In this document: piece after piece, positions 1 through 5,531 of the stretch
How positions within the stretch are numbered: the first letter of the stretch is position 1
Layout of the letters: the number at the start of each line of letters is the position of its first letter
From: Loktanella sp. UBA3435
GTDB taxonomy: Bacteria > Pseudomonadota > Alphaproteobacteria > Rhodobacterales > Rhodobacteraceae
Direction of reading: 5' to 3'
NCBI GenBank assembly: GCA_002378665.1
Contig: DFSO01000086.1
Span: 54,972 to 60,521 of the forward strand
DNA length: 5,550 nt
Program-made: the position numbers and the translations under genes
Notes under the pieces: model-generated
Databases searched by the model: none
What the model saw: only the letters and a program-made list of their open reading frames with translations
What the model was told of the DNA's origin: nothing

Positions 1-251
1 AGCTTTCATGGATCGACGTTGAGGGTTTGAACAAATTGGATGACTACACCACCGCCATTGACGAGACGTTGACGAAGACCAATTCGGAACATGCCCCTTG
101 GACAATCGTGCGGTCCGACGACAAGGGGCGCGCGCGATTGAATGCCGTAAGATCGGTTCTTTCCCAATTGGAGTATTCTGGGCGACGCGACGACGGCCTC
201 GGTAAGCTTGACCCGAAAATCGCAGGCGGGATTGATCTCTGGCATGGGTAA
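1..251 (+). CDS. ppk2: Polyphosphate kinase 2 (PPK2), C-terminal fragment cut by window edge
   Basis: The reading frame is open from base 3 to the TAA at 249-251 and gives the last 82 residues of a protein that starts outside the window. The segment around DDYTTAIDE, then the TNSEHAPWTIVRSDDK stretch and the RARLNAVR stretch match the C-terminal region of PPK2 family kinases, which use polyphosphate to phosphorylate nucleotides in the cytoplasm (family knowledge). The Walker A, Walker B and lid motifs would lie upstream and cannot be checked, so neither the PPK2 subclass (NDP- or NMP-preferring) nor intactness can be judged. Full-length PPK2 proteins are usually about 230-300 residues, so roughly a third is visible. 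The stop overlaps the start codon of the following TetR gene by 8 nt, suggesting coupled translation. I am confident of the family and not of the substrate. Confidence 0.85.
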   Translation, partial: LSWIDVEGLNKLDDYTTAIDETLTKTNSEHAPWTIVRSDDKGRARLNAVRSVLSQLEYSGRRDDGLGKLDPKIAGGIDLWHG

Positions 252-861
252 ACGCGGCTATCATCACGGCAATCTTCGCGAAGCTTTGGTCGCGGGCTGC
301 CTCTCGCTGATTGAGAAGCGCGGCCCAACTGGCTTCACGCTCTCCGAGGCTGCGCGTGAAGCTGGCGTAACCCCTGCCGCCGTTTACCGCCATTTTGAAG
401 GGCGCGAAGATTTGATCGCTGATGCGGCATTACAAGGCTATGCGATTTTCGCGGAGGCGATGGAAGATGCGTATGCGGATGGCAAACCGTCCGACCTTGC
501 GGCATTTGAAGCCACAGGTCGCGCCTATCTCGCCTTTGCCAACAAATATCCCGGCCATTATGTTGCGATGTTTGAGAGCGGCATCTCTATCCAGCGGACG
601 CCAGAGCTGAATAAGGTTGCAACACGTGCGCTAGGCGTTTTAGAAACCGCCGCGGTCGCCCTCAGCCAGCACATTCCCGTCGATAAACGCCCTCCACCGC
701 AGATGTTTGCGGCCCATATTTGGGCTTTATCGCACGGCGTTGTCGAGTTATTTGCGCGCGGTAGCCCTGGCACAAAATCTCCGTTCCCGCCTGAAGATTT
801 ACTTGAAACAGGGATCGGCATTTATCTGCGTGGCCTCGGGCTCGTGCCCCCTGATCAATAG
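244..861 (+). CDS. TetR/AcrR family transcriptional regulator with WHG-type C-terminal domain
   Basis: This 205-residue protein is a DNA-binding repressor-type regulator. The N-terminus (RGYHHGNLREALV, residues 4-16) and the helix-turn-helix (about residues 32-51, with SEAAREAGVTPAAVYRHF) are typical of TetR proteins. The C-terminal half contains W160-A-L-S-H164-G165, the Trp/His/Gly signature of the WHG ligand-binding domain (TetR_C_33). I chose the ATG at 244 because it begins directly before the conserved N-terminus; an in-frame TTG at 208 would add 12 residues lying inside the PPK2 gene. No clear Shine-Dalgarno precedes the ATG, and its first 8 nt overlap the PPK2 stop region, so translation is probably coupled to ppk2. 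The PagL-like gene follows after 8 nt. The ligand and target operator are unknown; control of its own cluster is plausible but not shown by a visible operator. Confidence 0.9.
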   Translation: MGKRGYHHGNLREALVAGCLSLIEKRGPTGFTLSEAAREAGVTPAAVYRHFEGREDLIADAALQGYAIFAEAMEDAYADGKPSDLAAFEATGRAYLAFANKYPGHYVAMFESGISIQRTPELNKVATRALGVLETAAVALSQHIPVDKRPPPQMFAAHIWALSHGVVELFARGSPGTKSPFPPEDLLETGIGIYLRGLGLVPPDQ

Positions 862-863
862 GA
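860..863 (+). promoter_or_regulatory. Ribosome binding site of the PagL-like gene
   Basis: AGGA lies 6 nt before the ATG at 870 and overlaps the TAG stop of the TetR gene (859-861). It supports this start and indicates that the two genes are read from one message. Confidence 0.6.
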
Positions 864-869
864 TTTAAA

Positions 870-1382
870 ATGAACGGTCTACTCGCAATTCTCTATTTGG
901 CGGCCAGTTTGTCCGATATGAAACTATCCGATTGCCCGACGGGTTGTCTCGCAGAGGCAGAGGTTCCCTCCCGCGTTAGCATCCGTGTTGCCAAGGTAGA
1001 ATTTCAGCGCGAGATCATCGGCGACGAGGTCTACGTCGGATATGATTGGGGTAAAACCTATGGCCCCTTTCAACCGACGATCGGCGTATCGGCGAATGAT
1101 CAAAACGCCTTGTGGATTGGTGCGGGGACGAAGTGGACAAGTACCGATCTGCTCGGTGGTCCGATCTTTCTAGAAGCCTCGTTTATGCCGGGATTTCTCA
1201 CCAAAGGTGATGGGCCCGACATTGGCGGCGCATTTCATTTCCGTTCTTCTCTAGGCGTCGGTTATGAGTTCGACAACGGCGCAACGATCCTTGCGTCCTA
1301 CGACCATCGTTCAAATGGCGACCTGCGTGAGCTAAACCCCGGATTAGAGACTATCGGGGTACGATTTGCTTTCCCGTTTTAA
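870..1382 (+). CDS. PagL-like lipid A 3-O-deacylase (acyloxyacyl hydrolase family)
   Basis: The 170-residue protein resembles the outer-membrane beta-barrel enzymes that remove the 3-O acyl chain of lipid A. The C-terminus carries the family hallmark: H146, S148 and E160 (YDHRSNGDLR, then NPGLET, then the terminal strand GVRFAFPF). The H+2 Ser and H+14 Glu spacing equals the His126/Ser128/Glu140 catalytic set known from Pseudomonas PagL. The protein ends in Phe, as expected for BAM-assembled barrels, and alternating hydrophobic strands run from about residue 50 onward. The N-terminus has a hydrophobic run (residues 3-14) but no Lys or Arg before it and no clear signal peptidase site, so the export signal is atypical; C22 and C26 lie just after it. 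The start is supported by AGGA 6 nt upstream. It is the last gene of the ppk2-tetR unit. I am fairly sure of the family; substrate and activity are inferred. Confidence 0.8.
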   Translation: MNGLLAILYLAASLSDMKLSDCPTGCLAEAEVPSRVSIRVAKVEFQREIIGDEVYVGYDWGKTYGPFQPTIGVSANDQNALWIGAGTKWTSTDLLGGPIFLEASFMPGFLTKGDGPDIGGAFHFRSSLGVGYEFDNGATILASYDHRSNGDLRELNPGLETIGVRFAFPF

Positions 1383-1391
1383 ATCGGCGGC

Positions 1392-2477
1392 TTAGGGCAG
1401 CAAAACCAAAGAGCGTGCGTCCCAAACAACGGTGGTTTGCGCCCCAACGTCCAAGACTGGACGCCCGATCAGGTTCTTCATTGCGATGTTTAAGGTCTCG
1501 GCAACGCCATCAATCCGCACATCGTAATATGTCATGTCGCCGTAGTAGACGACCTCATCCACGGTGCCCGCAATTGTTTCGCGGTCAGTGGTTTGGCCAT
1601 CAAACAATATGGCAAGCGTCTCTGGGCGGATGCCAACGGCGGCTTCACCCAAATTAATGCCCGATGGCGCCTGCTCGGCTGCAATCGTGCATGGCCCAAG
1701 ACCGTCAACATTAACGTCTATTGTGTCGCCTACGTTTGTCACGTTAGCCTTCAAGAAGTTCATCTTACCGATAAATTCCGCTACGCGACGCCCATTGGGA
1801 CGACGATAAAGCGTTTCAGGATCGGCCAATTGCCCGATCTCGCCCTCAAACATTACCGCAATACGATCCGACATGACCAAGGCTTCTTCTTGGTCGTGGG
1901 TCACGAGGATAAAGGTAATGCCAACGTGGCGTTGCAGCCGCATCAACTCGACCTGCATCTGCTCGCGCATCTTCTTGTCGAGCGCGGAAAGTGGCTCATC
2001 CAAGAGCAACACCTTGGGTTTGAGTATCAAGGCCCGCGCCAAGGCAACACGCTGCCGCTGCCCACCAGAGAGCGCATGGGCCTGACGGTCACCAAAGCCC
2101 TTGAGGCCAACCATCGTCAGGGCCTCATCAACGGCTAAATCCTTTGCGGCCTTATCCATGTCCTTTTTCTTGCGCAGCCCAAAGGCCACGTTCTCGGCAA
2201 CGGTCAAATGCGGGAAAATCGCGTAGGATTGGAACACCATATTGGTCGGGCGCATGTTGGCGGGCACGCCCTGCATGTCCTTGCCACCAATCACTACGAC
2301 GCCTTCAGAAACGCCTTCAAATCCAGCAATCGTGCGCAGCAACGTGGTTTTGCCACAGCCTGAGGGGCCCAGTAATGAGAAGAACTCACCCTCGTTGATC
2401 GTCAGGTTGATGTCACGCAGCGCGTGGTAATCACCGTAATATTTGTTCACACCCGTGAGTGAAATCAATGCGGTCAC
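1392..2477 (-). CDS. potA: Spermidine/putrescine-class ABC transporter ATP-binding protein (PotA-like)
   Basis: This 361-residue cytoplasmic ATPase would power uptake through the two permeases encoded just upstream. Visible motifs are an A-loop Tyr (Y13/Y14), Walker A GPSGCGKTT (37-45), Q-loop Q83, ABC signature LSGGQ (136-140), Walker B VLLLDEP (156-162, with catalytic E161), the D-loop SALD (164-167) and H194 of the switch region. After about residue 235 comes a TOBE-type regulatory domain with VGIRPE, as in PotA/CysA-type importer ATPases; overall length is normal. The start is a GTG at 2475-2477 whose bases overlap the TGA of the potC-type gene by 4 nt. A strong AAGGGAG lies 6 nt upstream, inside the potC end. 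It is the last gene of the operon and its stop is 9 bp from that of the converging PagL-like gene. Exact substrate cannot be told from the ATPase. Confidence 0.93.
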   Translation of the reverse strand: MTALISLTGVNKYYGDYHALRDINLTINEGEFFSLLGPSGCGKTTLLRTIAGFEGVSEGVVVIGGKDMQGVPANMRPTNMVFQSYAIFPHLTVAENVAFGLRKKKDMDKAAKDLAVDEALTMVGLKGFGDRQAHALSGGQRQRVALARALILKPKVLLLDEPLSALDKKMREQMQVELMRLQRHVGITFILVTHDQEEALVMSDRIAVMFEGEIGQLADPETLYRRPNGRRVAEFIGKMNFLKANVTNVGDTIDVNVDGLGPCTIAAEQAPSGINLGEAAVGIRPETLAILFDGQTTDRETIAGTVDEVVYYGDMTYYDVRIDGVAETLNIAMKNLIGRPVLDVGAQTTVVWDARSLVLLP

Positions 2478-3274
2478 AAGAAGCTCCCTTTGTCTTTCAC
2501 ACCAGCGCGGGCCATGCCGCGACGGCGCAAAATTTCAGCGATTGTTAGCAAGATAATCGAGAGCCCGACCAGAATTGTACCCAATGCCATGACGATTGGT
2601 AGAGAGCCTGGGAAGCGAAGCAAGCCCCAAATATAGACCGGCATCGTTGGATTGGCGCCCGTTAAGAAAAAGGCGATGATGAATTCATCAAGGCTAATGG
2701 TAAAGGCAATGAGCAAGGAAGAAATGATCCCCGGCATCACCAGTGGCAATGTTACCAAACGGAAAGCGGACCAGCGGCTTTCGCCCAAATCCATCGCGGC
2801 CTCTTCCATGCTTGGGTCGAGGTTTTGGAAAGCGCCATTGAGAATAGCAATGGAGAACGGCGTGCAGATTAATACATGGGCCGCGATCACTGTCCAGTTG
2901 GACAAGCTCATGTGAAGCATCTGCACGACGACAACAAGCAATGAGACAGCTACGATAATCTCTGGCAACACGAGTGGCAGCATCACCAAGCCGATAATGC
3001 CGCGTTTGAGTGGAAAGTTATACATCGCCCCTGCCCGCGCCGCACAAACACCGAGGATTGTTGATAAAACTGATGTAAGGGCCGCGATAAACAAGGAGTT
3101 TTGAACAGCGTTATGGAGTGCCTTTGTATCTGTCAGGGCGGTGAACCATTTGGTTGTGAAACCTGACAATGGAAACGCAATAATAGTTCCGTCGTTAAAC
3201 GCAAACAATGGCAACAACACGATCGGCGCATAGAGGAAGATCAAATATGCAATCGCATAGATACGGAGGCTCAT
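2474..3274 (-). CDS. potC: ABC transporter permease, PotC type
   Basis: The 266-residue protein is an inner-membrane permease of the binding-protein-dependent transport family. Hydrophobic segments lie at about residues 7-26, 59-79, 94-120, 128-147, 182-204 and 227-246, which fits six membrane helices. The cytoplasmic EAA loop is clear at residues 158-182 (EEAAMDLGESRWSAF, then TLPLVMPG); it docks on the ATPase. The following stretch FTISLDEFIIAFFLTG is characteristic of PotC. I start it at the ATG 3272-3274, which overlaps the upstream permease stop in an ATGA arrangement and has GAGG 6 nt upstream (3281-3284). A TTG at 3292 would add six residues, lacks support and would overlap the neighbour by 22 nt. 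The end overlaps potA by 4 nt. Opine or other polyamine-like substrates are possible alternatives to spermidine/putrescine. Confidence 0.92.
   Translation of the reverse strand: MSLRIYAIAYLIFLYAPIVLLPLFAFNDGTIIAFPLSGFTTKWFTALTDTKALHNAVQNSLFIAALTSVLSTILGVCAARAGAMYNFPLKRGIIGLVMLPLVLPEIIVAVSLLVVVVQMLHMSLSNWTVIAAHVLICTPFSIAILNGAFQNLDPSMEEAAMDLGESRWSAFRLVTLPLVMPGIISSLLIAFTISLDEFIIAFFLTGANPTMPVYIWGLLRFPGSLPIVMALGTILVGLSIILLTIAEILRRRGMARAGVKDKGSFL
2484..2490 (-). promoter_or_regulatory. Strong ribosome binding site for the GTG start of potA
   Basis: On the minus strand AAGGGAG sits 6 nt before the GTG at 2477. It lies within the last codons of the potC-type gene and supports GTG as the true start rather than a later ATG. 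Confidence 0.65.
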
Positions 3275-4143
3275 GATCGGCCTCGCAGCCAACGGCGGTT
3301 CAAAAAGACGAACAGCAAGCTTATTGCCGCCACACAGAGCATAGCGACAATTGCAAGAGCGGCCCCAAGTGGCGCGTTATTAAGCGCGAGGAACTGTGTT
3401 TGGATCATGTTCGCGATCAGCTTACCACCTGCCCCACCCATAAGTTCGGGTGTCACATAATCACCGATTGTGGGAATGAAGACAATCAACACCGCAGCCA
3501 CCAAACCGGGCATCGAGAGCGGCAGTGTGACACGGAAAAAAGTGGAGAGCTTGCTTTCTCCAAGATCCTCGGACGCCTCCAACAGCGAACGATCAATCTT
3601 TTCCAAAGCGACAAAGATCGGCAGAATCGCGAAAGGCGCAAAGGCGTGGGCAAGCGTGATAATCACCGCATTTACGTTGTAGAGAATGAACGTCAACGGC
3701 TCGTCGATCAGACCAACGTTGATCAGCCCCGTATTCACCACGCCGTTATACCCCAAGATGACCTTCCACAAGAAAACGCGGATCAGATAGCTGGTCCAAA
3801 ATGGAATTGTAATGAGGAATAGCCAAAGTGATTTGCGGTGCGCGGGAACGTGGAACGACACAAAATAAGCCACTGGAAATGCCAAGATCACAGTGACGAA
3901 AGTCACCGTACCCGACACAAACAAAGAGCGCTGCAAAAGTGCAAAATAGATCGGTTTTTCAATGATTTCGCGATAGTTATTTAGCGTGAATGTGGTGTCC
4001 ACATCCATAAAGTTCTGCGTCCAGAAACTAAACAGGACTATCGCGCCAATAGGGATCGCCAGCATCAAAATCGCATAGATCAACGGCGGACTGATCATCA
4101 ACAGTCCGCGGCGTCCTTCAGTTGCTGTTAGTTTTTCCCACAT
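3271..4143 (-). CDS. potB: ABC transporter permease, PotB type
   Basis: This 290-residue protein is the second membrane subunit of the importer. Hydrophobic segments occur at about residues 14-40, 71-97, 104-126, 156-180, 211-231 and 258-281. The PotB-like stretch IPFWTSYLIRVFLW (113-126) and the EAA loop at 189-213 (EASEDLGESKLSTFF, then TLPLSMPG) are diagnostic. I start it at the ATG 4141-4143: the frame stays open to 4266, but the extra 41 residues would be out-of-frame translation of the upstream paiB-like gene and look nothing like a permease N-terminus. The ribosome binding site is weak (GGTGA about 10 nt upstream). The gap to the upstream paiB-like stop is 43 nt with no terminator, so cotranscription is likely. 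The stop overlaps the potC start by 4 nt. Confidence 0.92.
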   Translation of the reverse strand: MWEKLTATEGRRGLLMISPPLIYAILMLAIPIGAIVLFSFWTQNFMDVDTTFTLNNYREIIEKPIYFALLQRSLFVSGTVTFVTVILAFPVAYFVSFHVPAHRKSLWLFLITIPFWTSYLIRVFLWKVILGYNGVVNTGLINVGLIDEPLTFILYNVNAVIITLAHAFAPFAILPIFVALEKIDRSLLEASEDLGESKLSTFFRVTLPLSMPGLVAAVLIVFIPTIGDYVTPELMGGAGGKLIANMIQTQFLALNNAPLGAALAIVAMLCVAAISLLFVFLNRRWLRGRS

Positions 4144-4186
4144 GGTTTTATTTTCACCGCAGCGCAGGAAAGTGCAAGAGCCAAAT

Positions 4187-4798
4187 CTATTTTGAATGCA
4201 GGTTCTGCATTCGTCCCGCAATTGGATGATCGCCAAGCGTGTGGGCGGCCCCAAGGCGGTCTGCATCAGACTTATTCTGGCTCAGCTTTGATTTTGCCAG
4301 CACCTGCATAATTAGAATTTCGAACCCGACAATTCCATCAAGTTTGTCATTGAGGTAATCGGCGGGCGCATCGGACATACGCCACGCATCCCCACCATTC
4401 GTGCGGGTTTCCATCATTTTCGTGAGCAGCCCCACGGCGCCCAGTTTGGCTTTGCGATCATGGTGGAACATGATCGTGCCGTGCACATGGGCGACCTCAT
4501 AGTTCCATGTCGGCACGACCTCATGGGTGTCAGCTTTGCTGGGGTAAGAATTGGGCGTGATATATGCATTTGCCCCGCTAAAAATAGCGAGAACGGCAGC
4601 CCCATCCTCTAATTTCCGGTGCAAATCGTTGGCATGGGCGATATGCCCGATCAGCTTGGTTTTTGTCATAATCAACGGAATGTGGTCGGCACGCAAAGCG
4701 TCTCCCGCGTGGCTAACCAACGTCGCCAAAGGCGCCGCCAAAATCAGTGCAGCGATTTGTGTAGCGTCAGTTTGTTCAAAATCTGCCGGTAAGTACAT
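4187..4798 (-). CDS. paiB: PaiB-family FMN-binding protein (putative negative transcriptional regulator)
   Basis: The 203-residue protein matches the PaiB family (FMN_bind_2), a flavin-reductase-like split-barrel fold. Matching features are the N-terminal MYLPADF, DHIPLI (38-43), GHIAHAN (51-57), the YPSK and VPTWNY motifs (85-88, 95-100) followed by VHG (105-107), GFEI (158-161) and KLSQNKSDADR (171-181). No helix-turn-helix is visible. The family's regulator name comes from Bacillus subtilis PaiB, which lowers protease synthesis and sporulation and is encoded beside PaiA, an enzyme that acetylates spermidine and spermine. I chose the ATG at 4796-4798 because it gives the conserved MYLP start and has AAAAGGGG 7 nt upstream; an in-frame TTG at 4819 overlaps that site. 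It is the first gene of the cluster leading into potB-potC-potA, 43 nt ahead of potB. A role in polyamine-linked control or redox chemistry is inference. Confidence 0.88.
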   Translation of the reverse strand: MYLPADFEQTDATQIAALILAAPLATLVSHAGDALRADHIPLIMTKTKLIGHIAHANDLHRKLEDGAAVLAIFSGANAYITPNSYPSKADTHEVVPTWNYEVAHVHGTIMFHHDRKAKLGAVGLLTKMMETRTNGGDAWRMSDAPADYLNDKLDGIVGFEILIMQVLAKSKLSQNKSDADRLGAAHTLGDHPIAGRMQNLHSK

Positions 4799-4805
4799 CT
4801 CATAA

Positions 4806-4813
4806 CCCCTTTT
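4806..4813 (-). promoter_or_regulatory. Ribosome binding site of paiB-like gene
   Basis: On the minus strand AAAAGGGG stands 7 nt before the ATG at 4798. This decides the ATG over the in-frame TTG at 4819. It begins only 9 nt after the U-run of the terminator-like hairpin at 4823-4849. Confidence 0.7.
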
Positions 4814-4822
4814 CACCAAACG

Positions 4823-4849
4823 AAAAAGGGCGAACCATTGGGGCCGCCC
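4823..4849 (-). terminator. Terminator-like hairpin with U-run in the leader of paiB
   Basis: Read on the minus strand, GGGCG (4849-4845) pairs with CGCCC (4832-4828). The stem can extend inward through CC/GG with a wobble and a bulge around a short loop. It is followed at once by TTTTT (4827-4823). This is the shape of an intrinsic terminator. It could end transcription of the lipoprotein gene upstream (stop at 4959), or act as an attenuator for the paiB operon, because it lies between any upstream promoter and the paiB ribosome binding site. On the + strand the U-run is poorer. Confidence 0.6.
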
Positions 4850-4863
4850 GTTTCCAAATTCCT

Positions 4864-4896
4864 GTATCCGAAGCTTAACGCTTCGCTATTCGGTAC
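4864..4896 (-). promoter_or_regulatory. Two mutually exclusive hairpins upstream of paiB
   Basis: CGAAGC (4869-4874) and GCTTCG (4880-4885) form a perfect 6-bp stem with a 5-nt loop. An alternative stem pairs GTA plus CCGAA (4864-4872, one bulged T at 4867) with TTCGGTAC (4889-4896), 8 bp. Both use bases 4869-4872, so only one can form at a time. No U-run follows on either strand, so it is not a classic terminator. It may be a leader RNA switch, an operator-like palindrome or chance. Confidence 0.4.
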
Positions 4897-4958
4897 TTCA
4901 AAAAAATAAATCATACCAATAACTTAATATATACACTCATAGCCTGCTATCATACTGC
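4897..4958 (-). promoter_or_regulatory. AT-rich segment, possible promoter region for paiB-potBCA
   Basis: This stretch between the lipoprotein stop and the hairpins is strongly AT-rich. On the minus strand it has TATGAT twice (4949-4954 and 4910-4915) and a TATATATTAAG segment, all resembling -10 elements. I could not find a good -35 hexamer at the right distance from any of them, so the promoter call is weak. If a promoter lies here, its transcript would carry both the alternative hairpins and the terminator-like hairpin. Confidence 0.25.
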
Positions 4959-5327
4959 TCAAGCCTTACACTCTACATTTCCATACTTAGCTGTACATTT
5001 TTGTTGTGTGCACGCAGAAATATTGGCATCTCGCCTACTTTGATTTCTATCTACAGTCCGAACAGCTGGTACGGTATAAAATTCCGTTCTCATAAGTTGT
5101 GTGCAATTAGTATACGCTGAGTATCCATAACCTGTTGTAGTACAACTTGTTTGTCCTGTTGGTACTTGGCGAGATTGCGTTTGATTGTACATTTCCTGCT
5201 CATAACGTGGTGGAATTTTCTTCATCCAAGTTGCAGTGCAGATGCCCTTTTCTTCTCTAAATTCGGTAGTAGCGCAGCTTGCTAACATCAAAACCACCCC
5301 CGCAATTGTAATTTTCCTTAACGTCAT
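4959..5327 (-). CDS. Small cysteine-rich lipoprotein of unknown function
   Basis: The 122-residue protein begins with a lipoprotein signal: RK at 4-5, a hydrophobic core at residues 6-16 and the lipobox LASC with C18 as the lipidated residue. The mature part is polar, rich in Thr, Gln and Tyr, and has six further cysteines (30, 62, 75, 106, 111, 120), enough for three disulfides in the periplasm. Middle motifs are GQTSCTTTGYGYSAYTNC (58-75) and, near the end, RNQSRRDANISAC (94-106). This loosely recalls small proteobacterial lipoproteins with a TxCxTYG segment and a C-terminal Cys motif, but I do not recognise a named family. I chose the ATG at 5325-5327: it has GGAG 5 nt upstream and gives a proper signal peptide, whereas the frame open to 5366 would add 13 unsupported residues. 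The DNA is more AT-rich than its neighbours (hand counts of 25/60 and 23/60 G+C at 4981-5100), so it may be acquired DNA. Confidence 0.75.
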   Translation of the reverse strand: MTLRKITIAGVVLMLASCATTEFREEKGICTATWMKKIPPRYEQEMYNQTQSRQVPTGQTSCTTTGYGYSAYTNCTQLMRTEFYTVPAVRTVDRNQSRRDANISACTQQKCTAKYGNVECKA

Positions 5328-5332
5328 AAACA

Positions 5333-5336
5333 CTCC
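5333..5336 (-). promoter_or_regulatory. Ribosome binding site of the lipoprotein gene
   Basis: GGAG on the minus strand lies 5 nt before the ATG at 5327 and supports that start over upstream in-frame codons. Confidence 0.55.
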
Positions 5337-5428
5337 ATTCAATCCGAGTCTCACTATGCCAATCATCCAAAGCAGCGTTTAACCTATCCAAACACAATAA
5401 ATCTGCAGTTTTCCAGCAAAAACCGCAC

Positions 5429-5450
5429 ACACAGCCCTCTAATGCTGTGT
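5429..5450. repeat. Perfect 7-bp inverted repeat with 8-nt loop
   Basis: ACACAGC (5429-5435) and GCTGTGT (5444-5450) are exact reverse complements. On the minus strand a T-run (5420-5416 region) follows after about six bases, so a weak terminator for something upstream is possible. It lies about 100 nt before the lipoprotein start and could equally be an operator. Confidence 0.45.
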
Positions 5451-5531
5451 AGCACCCAACGCACCCTACCCTCAAACTCACCCAATACAGCAAGCACACA
5501 CGTGTTCTACGCCACTACTACGTACGGCGCT

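Noticed and set aside
208..243. TTG start giving a 12-residue extension of the TetR protein
   Set aside because: The conserved N-terminus begins at the ATG at 244, and the extension lies wholly inside the PPK2 coding sequence.
1593..2138. Plus-strand open frame of 181 codons opposite potA
   Set aside because: It is the antisense of a clear ATPase gene with intact motifs; its length reflects codon bias on the other strand and its protein shows no family features.
3400..3822. Plus-strand open frame of 140 codons opposite potB
   Set aside because: Antisense shadow of the permease gene; highly charged, low-complexity translation with no start signal or domain.
4144..4266. N-terminal extension of the potB-type permease
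   Set aside because: The extra 41 residues are the out-of-frame reading of the paiB-like 3' end and do not resemble a permease N-terminus; the ATG at 4143 fits the family length.
5257..5499. Minus-strand open frame of 80 codons, rich in Cys
   Set aside because: It begins with a GTG, overlaps the well-supported lipoprotein gene out of frame, has no clear ribosome binding site and no recognisable domain. The Cys content follows from repeated TGT/TGC in the DNA.
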